DNA of 8,680 nt. Origin: an uncultured Bacillus sp. (lineage in GTDB: Bacteria; Bacillota; Bacilli; Bacillales; Cytobacillaceae). This document shows, piece by piece, positions 1 to 5,695 of this stretch. Within the stretch, counting starts at the first letter, position 1; each line of letters begins with the position of its first letter. A model generated the notes under the pieces. That model searched no databases and was not told where the DNA came from. It saw only the letters and a program-made list of their open reading frames with translations. The position numbers were made by a program, and so were the translations under genes. Location: NCBI GenBank assembly GCA_937894355.1, contig CALCRD010000033.1, forward strand, positions 1 through 8,680, in the 5' to 3' direction.

Positions 1-3
1 TAA

Positions 4-1386
4 TTAAAACTGAGTTTTTCCTTGAATGAAGCTTACTAATTCTGCAATCGGTAAACGCGTTTGTTCCATTGTGTCCCGATCACGTACTGTAACCATTTTG
101 TCATCTTTAGAATCAAAGTCAAAAGTTATACAGAATGGAGTTCCAATTTCATCATGACGACGATAACGTTTTCCAATCGATCCTGACTCATCGTAATCGA
201 CAAGGTAATGATTTGAAAGAAGTTCAAAAACCTCTTTAGCTTCCTCTGATAACTTTTTAGAAAGTGGTAACACAGCCGCTTTATATGGTGCTAAAGCAGG
301 ATGCAAATGCATAACTGTTCTAGAAGTACCGTCCGAAAGTTCTTCTTCCTTATAGGCATCAATTAAGAATGCTAATGTAACACGGTCTGCTCCTAAAGAC
401 GGCTCGATACAATAAGGAACAAATTTCTCGCCAGTTTCTTGCTCTAAATAATTGAAGTCTTCCCCAGAAAACTGCATATGCTGTTTTAAATCATAATCCG
501 TTCTTGAGGCTACACCCCATAACTCGCCCCAACCAAATGGAAACTTGTATTCAAAGTCAGTTGTGCCATTGCTATAGTGAGATAATTCATCTTCATTATG
601 ATCACGAAGTCTCAAATTATCTGTTGTCATTCCCAAGTTTAACAACCATTGTTTTGCGAATTGTCTCCAATACTCAAACCATTTCAATTCTTCTCCTGGT
701 TTACAGAAAAACTCAAGCTCCATTTGTTCAAATTCCCGCGTACGGAAAGTGAAATTCCCTGGTGTAATTTCATTACGGAAGCTTTTTCCGATTTGCGCAA
801 TACCAAATGGAAGTTTTTTACGCATAGTCCGTTGCACATTTTTAAAGTTCACAAAGATTCCCTGTGCTGTTTCTGGACGAAGGAAGATTTGATTAGCACT
901 AGATTCTGTTACACCTTGGTGCGTTTTAAACATAAGATTGAATTGGCGAATTCCAGTGTAATCCTGAGCGCCACAATCAGGGCAGGCGATTTTGTGTTCA
1001 GCGATTAATTCCTCCATTTTTTCAAATGGTAGACCATCTACAACCAGTTCAATGCCTTTTTCATCAAGTGCATTTTCAATTAATTTATCAGCACGATGTC
1101 TGGCTTTACACTTTTTACAGTCAACCATTGGGTCATTAAAGTTACCGATGTGTCCAGAAGCTTCCCAAGTTCTTGGATTCATAAGAATTGCAGCATCTAA
1201 TCCCACATTGTATTGTGACTGCTGAACAAATTTTTTCCACCATGCTTGCTTAATATTATTCTTCAGCTCAACACCTAACGGACCATAATCCCAAGTGTTC
1301 GCCAATCCTCCATAGATTTCCGAACCCGGAAAAATAAATCCCCTATGTTTTGCGTGTGATACAATTTGTTCCATATTTACACTCAT
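4..1386 (-). CDS. glyS: Single-chain glycyl-tRNA synthetase (class II, alpha2 type)
   Basis: It charges tRNA-Gly with glycine in the cytoplasm. The 460-residue product has class II motif 2 (FRNE at 203-206 followed by FRTREFEQ at 214-221), motif 3 (EPSLGADR at 328-335), and an insertion with two cysteine pairs (C90/C93 and C135/C138) that probably bind zinc. The C-terminal anticodon-binding domain runs from about 365 to 460. This is the one-chain, eukaryote/archaea-like form, not the GlyQ/GlyS alpha2beta2 form found in B. subtilis; the length fits that family. The ATG follows GGAAGGGAG at good spacing; a second Met at residue 5 is less well placed. It is transcribed alone behind its own promoter and T-box leader, downstream of recO. 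The stop codon is TAA at 6-4, three bases from the window edge. The identification is secure. Confidence 0.97.
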   Translation of the reverse strand: MSVNMEQIVSHAKHRGFIFPGSEIYGGLANTWDYGPLGVELKNNIKQAWWKKFVQQSQYNVGLDAAILMNPRTWEASGHIGNFNDPMVDCKKCKARHRADKLIENALDEKGIELVVDGLPFEKMEELIAEHKIACPDCGAQDYTGIRQFNLMFKTHQGVTESSANQIFLRPETAQGIFVNFKNVQRTMRKKLPFGIAQIGKSFRNEITPGNFTFRTREFEQMELEFFCKPGEELKWFEYWRQFAKQWLLNLGMTTDNLRLRDHNEDELSHYSNGTTDFEYKFPFGWGELWGVASRTDYDLKQHMQFSGEDFNYLEQETGEKFVPYCIEPSLGADRVTLAFLIDAYKEEELSDGTSRTVMHLHPALAPYKAAVLPLSKKLSEEAKEVFELLSNHYLVDYDESGSIGKRYRRHDEIGTPFCITFDFDSKDDKMVTVRDRDTMEQTRLPIAELVSFIQGKTQF

Positions 1387-1512
1387 GATAAATACTCCCT
1401 TCCAATTCCAAATGTATGATAAAAAATAAGTCTACAAAACAAAAGCAGGTTTTCGATAAGGTGAAAATTTCATTAGCGGAGGTTTACTGGCTGTTTATCT
1501 GCGATAAAAACC

Positions 1513-1554
1513 AAAAAACTCCCGTCTCTATGCAAAAATGCATAGGGACGAGAG
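1513..1554 (-). terminator. T-box-controlled intrinsic terminator before glyS
   Basis: On the minus strand a stem of about 14 bp (arm CTCGTCCCTATGCA, loop TTTT, arm TGCATAGAGACGGG with one mismatch and one wobble) is followed by TTTTTTGGTTTTT. The CGTCCCT part of the first arm can instead pair with AGGG of the T-box to form the antiterminator. This gives the mutually exclusive structures expected of a T-box. About 125 bases separate it from the glyS start; I see no further signal in them apart from the ribosome binding site. Confidence 0.93.
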
Positions 1555-1721
1555 TTAACCCGCGGTTCCACCCTATTTACTGCTTACGCAGTCTACTCAG
1601 AAAAAATGTTGCTCCAGACTGCCTTTCCTTAATTCTTTATACCTAGCTCACACCAACCTAGATTCGCTTTATTCTAAAGGGATTAAGTACTCTTTTCCTT
1701 CACTGCAACATATTAAATTTA
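1555..1721 (-). promoter_or_regulatory. Glycine T-box riboswitch leader of glyS (Stem I to antiterminator)
   Basis: This leader senses uncharged tRNA-Gly and lets transcription pass into glyS. The conserved T-box AGGGTGGAACCGCG is at 1574-1561. Stem I is closed by GTTGC (1710-1706 region) pairing with GCAAC, with an AGTA...GAA loop E motif, a CTTAAT/ATTAAG helix and a distal AGCGA...GGTGTGAG region. The codon GGC at 1623-1621, followed by A, sits where the specifier belongs and would pair with the GCC anticodon. Stem III is CTGC-GTAA-GCAG. No Stem II is seen between Stem I and Stem III, which is the known compact layout of glyQS-type T-boxes. The boundaries are set by the predicted transcription start and the terminator. 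Confidence 0.95.
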
Positions 1722-1727
1722 AATTAG

Positions 1728-1756
1728 ATAATAAAGGAAATAAACTTTCTTGTCAA
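1728..1756 (-). promoter_or_regulatory. Sigma-A promoter of glyS
   Basis: The -35 box TTGACA (1756-1751) is a perfect consensus. A 17-bp spacer leads to the -10 box TATTAT (1733-1728), 5 of 6 matches. Transcription should start near 1721, about 11 bases before the 5' arm of T-box Stem I. It lies only about 60 bases after the recO stop, so glyS has its own strong promoter. Confidence 0.9.
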
Positions 1757-1782
1757 GACCGAAAAGCGGAAGCGGCTTGTTA

Positions 1783-1806
1783 GTAAAATCGGCTTTTGGA
1801 TTTTAC
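1783..1806. repeat. Short inverted repeat between recO and glyS promoter
   Basis: GTAAAATC (1783-1790) and GATTTTAC (1799-1806) are perfect 8-bp arms around an 8-base loop, ten bases after the recO stop codon. No T-run follows on the minus strand, so it is a poor intrinsic terminator. It may end or stabilise the recO message. Between it and the -35 box is AAAAGCGGAAGCGGCTT (1763-1779, plus strand), whose function I cannot tell. Confidence 0.4.
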
Positions 1807-1815
1807 CTCAAGGGC

Positions 1816-2574
1816 TTAAGACAGCATGTCTCTCATTTTATCCAACGAATTGAGAAATTTCTTTGTTTTTAAGTGTAACCCAGAATATTCATCATAATAA
1901 GCAGTAATGACTTTTTTTAGTTCTGCTTTGGTTTCATTTTTGACAGAGATATTCCCCAACCGTTGCAGGTCAAAATAATAAAATACTCGTAACAGTTTGA
2001 CCGTAGCTTGAGAAATTTTAATAACATAGGGATCTTGATTTACGCAACGATGACAAATGAATCCACCTTCTTTAATCGAAAAAGAAAAATGACCATCCGT
2101 TTCACCGCAAACAGCGCATTGATTCAAACAAGGATGTAGCCCTAAAAGGTCTAACATCTTCATTTCATAAATGTTGGTAATAATATCTAAATCGTAGCCC
2201 TCATTAATTAAATTCAATGTTTGAAGCAGCAATTCAAAAAGAAAAGGATTAGGGGTTTTCTCATCTGCAGTTGCTTTGTCGGTCAAATCAACAATATAAC
2301 TTGCGTGAGCTGTAAGAAAGATATCTTCACGAATGGATCTTAAAGAAGATATCATTTCACCTTGTTGTAAACTTCCTAAACCTCTACCTTTTTGGATTAG
2401 GAAATAGCCATATGTAAAAAGTTGGGTGACAGCAGAAAGCCGACTATTAGGTTTTTTGGCAGCACGTGCCATCGCTCCAACTTTTCCCCATTCACGTGTA
2501 TATAAAGTGACAATTTTATTGGTTTCACCGTAATCCGTTGTCCTAATGATGATGCCTTCACATTTTTGAAGCAT
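1816..2574 (-). CDS. recO: DNA repair protein RecO
   Basis: RecO works in the RecF(OR) pathway: it anneals single strands and helps RecR load RecA on SSB-coated DNA. The 252-residue product has the typical length. The N-terminal OB-fold begins with KCEGIIIRTTDYGE (4-17) and contains LYTREWGK (24-31). A helical C-terminal domain carries a probable zinc site with C149, C153, C156, C174 and C177 (pattern CLNQCAVCG ... CHRC). The ATG has only a modest ribosome binding site (GGATGGTGA, about 7 bases upstream). It starts 31 bases after the yqzL stop and is probably expressed with yqzL and era. The identification is secure; the metal ligands are inferred from the family. Confidence 0.95.
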   Translation of the reverse strand: MLQKCEGIIIRTTDYGETNKIVTLYTREWGKVGAMARAAKKPNSRLSAVTQLFTYGYFLIQKGRGLGSLQQGEMISSLRSIREDIFLTAHASYIVDLTDKATADEKTPNPFLFELLLQTLNLINEGYDLDIITNIYEMKMLDLLGLHPCLNQCAVCGETDGHFSFSIKEGGFICHRCVNQDPYVIKISQATVKLLRVFYYFDLQRLGNISVKNETKAELKKVITAYYDEYSGLHLKTKKFLNSLDKMRDMLS

Positions 2575-2605
2575 CTTTAGTCACCATCCATTGCAACGAA
2601 GAAAA

Positions 2606-2749
2606 CTATGAAATGGGAAAATCAATTCCTGCTAGCTCGTCGTCCTGATCACCGGGTATGTCTTGGTTTTCCTTTTCGAGTTCCTTGAAAAGAAGATATG
2701 TGTCAATATTACCTGTGTTCGAAAATATCTTCCAGGTAAAATCCAACAT
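2606..2749 (-). CDS. yqzL: YqzL-like small protein of unknown function
   Basis: This is a 47-codon gene between era and recO. Translation gives MLDFTWKIFSNTGNIDTYLL (1-20), then a charged stretch FKELEKEN (21-28) and an acidic tail ending IDFPIS. Size, position and the MLD-TW-F--TG--DTYLL pattern fit B. subtilis YqzL, from memory of that family. There is no signal peptide, membrane segment or cysteine motif. The ribosome binding site AGGTGGGGG lies about 7 bases before the ATG, which supports real translation. The function is unknown; the conserved link to recO and era suggests only co-expression. Confidence 0.9.
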   Translation of the reverse strand: MLDFTWKIFSNTGNIDTYLLFKELEKENQDIPGDQDDELAGIDFPIS

Positions 2750-2803
2750 CGAAAACCCCCACCTTTCAAATATTCAACTAGCACTTCCTAAAATCCCAAA
2801 TCC

Positions 2804-2857
2804 TTTACAATTATCATAGCCTATCGAATAAAAATCATGAGACGAAAAAATTGTAAA
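2804..2857. repeat. Inverted repeat in era-yqzL spacer, possible promoter region
   Basis: The 165-base spacer between era and yqzL contains perfect 9-bp arms TTTACAATT (2804-2812) and AATTGTAAA (2849-2857) separated by 36 bases. On the minus strand TATGATAAT (2818-2810) overlaps one arm and looks like a -10 box, but no good -35 lies upstream (best is CTCATG at 17 bp). No terminator is seen after era, so read-through from cdd-era into yqzL-recO is likely, perhaps with a weak extra promoter here. Confidence 0.35.
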
Positions 2858-2914
2858 TCACAGTCATGCATAAATTCCGTTCGTTGCTAATAATTTAAAT
2901 AGGGTTGAAAAAGC

Positions 2915-3835
2915 TTAATATTCATCGTCACGAAAACCATAGTCTCTTAACTGCCCTAGCTTATTGCGCCAGTCTTTTTGCACCTTTACCCAAAGTTCTA
3001 AGAAGACCTTTGACCCGAGAAGATTTTCAATATCAGCACGAGCCCGTTTGCCAATTTCCTTGAGCATTTTTCCTTGTTTACCAATAATAATCCCTTTTTG
3101 AGAATCCCGTTCCACGATGATTGTAGCCATTACATGAACGATATCCTTATTATCTGGTCGATCAAGCTTTTCCATTACCACTGCTAGGGAATGGGGCACT
3201 TCTTCATGTGTTAGTTGCAGAGCTTTTTCCCGAATTAATTCGGTGATAATAAATCGCTCTGGATGGTCAGTTACTTGATCAGCTGGATAATAATGTGGAC
3301 CTTCAGGAACATATCGCTTAATTTGCTCTAACACTCTTTCCACATTATTTCCTTGCAAAGCAGATATTGGAACAATTTCCTGGAAATCATATTTTTCTTT
3401 ATAGGAATCAATGATTTCAAATAATTTATCAGGATGAACTAAATCGATTTTGTTAATCACAAGAAAAACCGGCGTGTTTACTGCTTGAAATTTTTCAATA
3501 ATAAACTCTTCTCCGCGTCCAAAACCTTCTTCAGCATTTACCATAAATAAAACTAAATCGACTTCTTTAAGCGTATTGATAGCGACTTTCATCATAAAAT
3601 CGCCTAATTTATGCTTGGGCTTATGAATACCGGGCGTATCAATAAAAATCAGTTGGGCGTCATCTGTCGTTAGTACGCCTTGTACTTTATTTCTTGTTGT
3701 TTGTGGTTTATCACTCATTATTGCAATTTTTTGACCAATCACATGATTAAGAAATGTAGATTTTCCCACATTTGGTCTGCCTATGATTGAAATAAAACCC
3801 GATTTGAAATTTTTTGCGTCTACTCCATTATTCAT
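2915..3835 (-). CDS. era: GTPase Era, 30S ribosomal subunit assembly factor
   Basis: Era binds the 3' end of 16S rRNA and couples 30S maturation to GTP hydrolysis. In the 306-residue product the G1 loop is GRPNVGKS (19-26), G3 is DTPG (66-69), G4 is NKID (128-131) and G5 is SAL (158-160). The C-terminal KH domain has its signature IIIGKQGKMLKEIG (249-262). Length and domain order are those of the whole family. The ATG overlaps the 3' end of cdd by 8 bases and its ribosome binding site GGAGG lies inside cdd, seven bases upstream, so the two are translationally linked. YbeY, two genes upstream in the cluster, acts in the same rRNA maturation process. Confidence 0.98.
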   Translation of the reverse strand: MNNGVDAKNFKSGFISIIGRPNVGKSTFLNHVIGQKIAIMSDKPQTTRNKVQGVLTTDDAQLIFIDTPGIHKPKHKLGDFMMKVAINTLKEVDLVLFMVNAEEGFGRGEEFIIEKFQAVNTPVFLVINKIDLVHPDKLFEIIDSYKEKYDFQEIVPISALQGNNVERVLEQIKRYVPEGPHYYPADQVTDHPERFIITELIREKALQLTHEEVPHSLAVVMEKLDRPDNKDIVHVMATIIVERDSQKGIIIGKQGKMLKEIGKRARADIENLLGSKVFLELWVKVQKDWRNKLGQLRDYGFRDDEY

Positions 3836-4226
3836 GTAAATCCTCCGGTGAAAAAGCTCCCGGTAGCAAGTCTCCTACTGTAATCTCTTGAATGTCACCT
3901 TTTAGATTGCTTAATACAACCTTCATATCCTTAGAGCACAACTCTGAAATAACTTGACGGCAAGCACCACATGGCGGGACAGGACGCTCAGTATCGGCTA
4001 CTACAGCTAATAATGAGTACTGGGTGTCACCTTCCGAATAGGCTTTAAAAATGGCCGTTCTCTCTGCGCAATTACACATACTATATGCTGCGTTTTCAAT
4101 ATTACAACCATGATAAATCTTTCCGTCAACCGTTAATAATGCAGCTCCAACTTTAAATTTTGAATAAGGGACATAGGCCTTTTCTCTCGCTACTTTTGCT
4201 TCTTCAATTAATTGTTTTGTATCCAC
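3828..4226 (-). CDS. cdd: Cytidine deaminase (homotetrameric, zinc-dependent)
   Basis: It deaminates cytidine and deoxycytidine to uridine forms in pyrimidine salvage. Counting from the GTG start, the 132-residue product has the catalytic C53-A-E55 motif and the PCGAC pair C86/C89; E55 is the proton shuttle and the three cysteines bind zinc. I chose GTG at 4226-4224: AGAAAGGAAG ends seven bases before it, and the zinc ligands then get the numbers of the B. subtilis enzyme (53, 86, 89). An ATG two codons upstream (4232, 134 residues) is only one base from that ribosome binding site. An ATG at 4292 (154 residues) would lie upstream of the predicted transcription start. The gene overlaps era by 8 bases and is separated from dgkA by a repeat-rich 640-base spacer. 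Confidence 0.95.
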   Translation of the reverse strand: MDTKQLIEEAKVAREKAYVPYSKFKVGAALLTVDGKIYHGCNIENAAYSMCNCAERTAIFKAYSEGDTQYSLLAVVADTERPVPPCGACRQVISELCSKDMKVVLSNLKGDIQEITVGDLLPGAFSPEDLHE

Positions 4227-4254
4227 AACCATTCTTCCTTTCTGAAAAGAAGAA

Positions 4255-4297
4255 ACCGCTGTAAGTTTATTGTATCTTATTTTAGCGGTCATTTCAT
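4255..4297 (-). promoter_or_regulatory. Candidate cdd-era promoter with -10 box inside an inverted repeat
   Basis: The -35 candidate ATGAAA (4297-4292, 4 of 6 matches) and the -10 box TACAAT (4274-4269, 5 of 6) are separated by 17 bp. The start would be near 4262, giving a short leader that contains the AGAAAGGA ribosome binding site. Perfect arms ACCGCT (4255-4260) and AGCGGT (4284-4289) flank the -10 box symmetrically, so a protein bound to the dyad would cover the promoter. A promoter is needed here because dgkA ends in a strong terminator. Confidence 0.55.
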
Positions 4298-4322
4298 TGT
4301 TTTTTCATAAAAAGACAGTGAA

Positions 4323-4344
4323 ATATTTTGAATATTCAAAATAT
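4323..4344. promoter_or_regulatory. Perfect 22-bp palindrome upstream of cdd promoter
   Basis: The half-site ATATTTTGAAT (4323-4333) is followed at once by its exact reverse complement ATTCAAAATAT (4334-4344), with no spacer. It lies about 25 bases upstream of the -35 candidate of cdd. Its form suits an operator for a homodimeric regulator. It does not match the Fur/PerR/Zur, LexA or CcpA sites I know, so I assign no regulator. AT-rich sequence makes short palindromes common, but 11 paired positions without error are more than expected. Confidence 0.5.
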
Positions 4345-4402
4345 ATGTTTTCTGTATTATGCCTCTCGTTACATGGTTATTTTACCGAAATCAATCTGTG
4401 TT

Positions 4403-4461
4403 ATCAAATAAGCAAAATAATAATCAAATAATCAACTTTTTGCGACGATTATTTGATTATT
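4403..4461. repeat. Perfect 15-bp inverted repeat with three ATCAAATAA motifs
   Basis: AATAATCAAATAATC (4419-4433) and GATTATTTGATTATT (4447-4461) are exact reverse complements around a 13-base loop. The 9-mer ATCAAATAA is at 4403-4411 and 4423-4431, a 20-base offset, and inverted at 4449-4457. No T-run follows on either strand, so a terminator is unlikely. On the minus strand a TATAAT (4491-4486) stands just upstream with no clear -35. It could be an operator cluster, an AT-rich structural site or a small transcript. Confidence 0.5.
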
Positions 4462-4575
4462 TAGTCAGGCTTGCTAAAGAAGCAAATTATATCTTTGTAG
4501 TTTTGACTAAATGAGTATATTAGGAGAAGAGCGAAACAAATTTTTTTGATGAGCGCAACGTTTTAGGAAGATAAA

Positions 4576-4621
4576 CCCGACTTTTTTCGAAAAGAAGGCC
4601 TGACTTTTCCCGGGAGACAGG
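4576..4621. repeat. Two adjacent 23-bp imperfect repeats with compensating centres
   Basis: Copies at 4576-4598 and 4599-4621 share CC(C/T)GACTTTT at one end and AGG at the other, 15 of 23 positions. The centre is TTTCGAAA in the first and CCCGGG in the second, so both centres stay self-complementary although the bases differ. The copies abut the array that starts at 4622. No open reading frame of note covers them. Together they look like a dispersed intergenic repeat. Confidence 0.45.
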
Positions 4622-4663
4622 CTCTATCAGGTTCTATCGGTCGCTTTTGGCGTTCTATCGGTC
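4621..4663. repeat. Short array of TCTATCGG repeats, period 10 then 21 bp
   Basis: On the plus strand GCTCTATCAG (4621-4630) precedes GTTCTATCGGTC at 4631-4642 and again at 4652-4663, an exact 12-base match 21 bases apart. The full unit (4631-4651) ends CGCTTTTGGC, which folds as a small dyad around TTTT. It runs directly into the capping dyad at 4665. The remaining bases to 4781 show no gene or other signal. Confidence 0.65.
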
Positions 4664-4664
4664 A

Positions 4665-4680
4665 AAGTGAACGAAGTCAC
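4665..4680. repeat. Capping dyad AAGTGAACGAAGTCAC, copy 1
   Basis: This 16-base element differs by a single base from the one at 8235-8250. Its ends GTGA and TCAC form a short dyad around six bases. In both places it stands at the right-hand end of a 21-bp-period array and in the same orientation. Confidence 0.65.
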
Positions 4681-4781
4681 CACAAAATCGCCTTTTCCGC
4701 AGTCCCCCCAAACCCTTTAATTAGCTATTTTTAACACCTATCATCAACTTTTGCGATTATCCGAGGCTTAATTTTGAATTA

Positions 4782-4806
4782 ATGTTAATATCTCTGTTGT
4801 TAACAT
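4782..4806. repeat. Inverted repeat ATGTTAA/TTAACAT after dgkA
   Basis: Perfect 7-bp arms at 4782-4788 and 4800-4806 are separated by 11 bases, just beyond the T-run of the dgkA terminator. It may be chance in AT-rich sequence; I assign no role. Confidence 0.3.
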
Positions 4807-4864
4807 AAAAAATAAAAACTCCGTAATAAAATGAGGGAAATCATCCCCCCATTTCATCACGAAG
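4803..4864 (-). terminator. Strong intrinsic terminator of the pgpH-ybeY-dgkA operon
   Basis: On the minus strand two 21-base arms (4864-4844 and 4839-4819) pair at every position around a four-base loop, counting five G-U wobbles. TTTTTATTTTTT follows directly. The stem starts three bases after the dgkA stop codon. On the plus strand the wobbles become A-C mismatches, so it works in one direction only. It separates dgkA from cdd. Confidence 0.9.
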
Positions 4865-4866
4865 CC

Positions 4867-5247
4867 TTAAATATATTTCAATAATTTAGGCAAAAAAATT
4901 ACAAGCCCAATAATAACCGATAAAATCGCATACACTAATACGGCCCCTGCAGCTGCATCCTTGGCTTGTTTAGCTAATGGGTGATATTCCCTAGTAACGA
5001 GGTCAACTACCCTCTCTACGGCTGTATTAATTAGCTCTAATGATAACATCCCACCGATTGTCAGCAGAATAATCAACCACTCCATAGCAGACAAGGACAA
5101 CCAGAATCCCATTAAGATGACAATCACAGCAACACTAACATGAATTCGTAAATTGACTTCGTGTTTCCAAGCATGACCAATCCCTTGCATGGCATAAGGG
5201 AAAGCTTTACCAACCTTTTTAAGATTACCGCTTAAGTCCATACTCAT
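4867..5247 (-). CDS. dgkA: Undecaprenol/diacylglycerol kinase, DgkA family membrane protein
   Basis: In Gram-positive bacteria this small membrane kinase phosphorylates undecaprenol, feeding the lipid carrier used for cell-wall synthesis. The 126-residue product has three hydrophobic spans at about 35-52, 55-75 and 98-119. The family signature ELINTAVERVVD (71-82) is present, as is AKDAAAGAV (95-103). E30 (in WKHE) and E78 match the metal-binding glutamates E28 and E76 of the E. coli enzyme. The ATG overlaps the end of ybeY by 23 bases; AGAAGGA stands eight bases upstream of it. An ATG two codons later is possible but less well spaced. It is the last gene of the operon. Undecaprenol as substrate is inferred from B. 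subtilis DgkA. Confidence 0.95.
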   Translation of the reverse strand: MSMDLSGNLKKVGKAFPYAMQGIGHAWKHEVNLRIHVSVAVIVILMGFWLSLSAMEWLIILLTIGGMLSLELINTAVERVVDLVTREYHPLAKQAKDAAAGAVLVYAILSVIIGLVIFLPKLLKYI

Positions 5248-5695
5248 TAAGAATTTCCTTCTGTCTGGTAAACATTATTTTTTCATCGTTTTCCTCAACA
5301 TGATCATAGCCAAGTAAATGTAAAAAGCCATGAACAGATAAGAATCCTAGCTCCCTCTTAAAAGAATGTCCATATTCATCAGCTTGTTCTTTTGCTTTGG
5401 GAACGGAAATAATAATATCACCCAAAATTCTTGGAATATCTAAACCACTTGGCATGATTTCGCCTTCACCTAACTCTTCCATGGCAAAAGAAATCACATC
5501 AGTCGGTTGATCTTTTTTTCGATACTCGTTATTGATTTCTTGGATCCGCTCGTTAGTGACGAAGGTAACCGATACCTCACTTCCAGCTTCTACCCCTTCA
5601 CGCTCTGCTGCAAAAACCAAAAGACTCTCGATAAAGTCGATAGCCTCTGCATCTACTTTTTCTGTTTCATCAATAAAATCAATATTTAAACTCAT
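5225..5695 (-). CDS. ybeY: Endoribonuclease YbeY, rRNA maturation factor
   Basis: YbeY is a single-strand-specific metal-dependent endoribonuclease needed for 16S rRNA 3' maturation and ribosome quality control. The 156-residue product carries the zinc motif HGFLHLLGYDH (122-132), that is H122, H126 and H132, and the conserved segment NEYRKKDQPTDVISF (56-70) with R59. The length is normal. Its ATG overlaps the pgpH stop as ATGA, with AAGGTG about ten bases upstream inside pgpH, so translation is coupled. The gene is followed by dgkA with a 23-base overlap. The B. subtilis name is yqfG. Confidence 0.97.
   Translation of the reverse strand: MSLNIDFIDETEKVDAEAIDFIESLLVFAAEREGVEAGSEVSVTFVTNERIQEINNEYRKKDQPTDVISFAMEELGEGEIMPSGLDIPRILGDIIISVPKAKEQADEYGHSFKRELGFLSVHGFLHLLGYDHVEENDEKIMFTRQKEILNEYGLKR

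Noticed and set aside
504..1225. Three plus-strand frames opposite glyS
   Set aside because: They are shadows of a fully conserved glyS; the translations show no family features.
1416..1646. Plus-strand 76-codon frame across the T-box leader
   Set aside because: It covers the T-box, its terminator and Stem III on the opposite strand, which explain the sequence fully.
4227..4292. Extended N terminus of cdd from the ATG at 4292
   Set aside because: It would add 22 residues not found in the family, lies upstream of the predicted transcription start and lacks a ribosome binding site.
4419..4461. Intrinsic terminator
   Set aside because: The hairpin is AT-rich and is not followed by a T-run on either strand.
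4500..4720. Insertion sequence or its remnant in the dgkA-cdd spacer
   Set aside because: No transposase fragment, terminal inverted repeats or target duplication could be seen; only short repeats are present.
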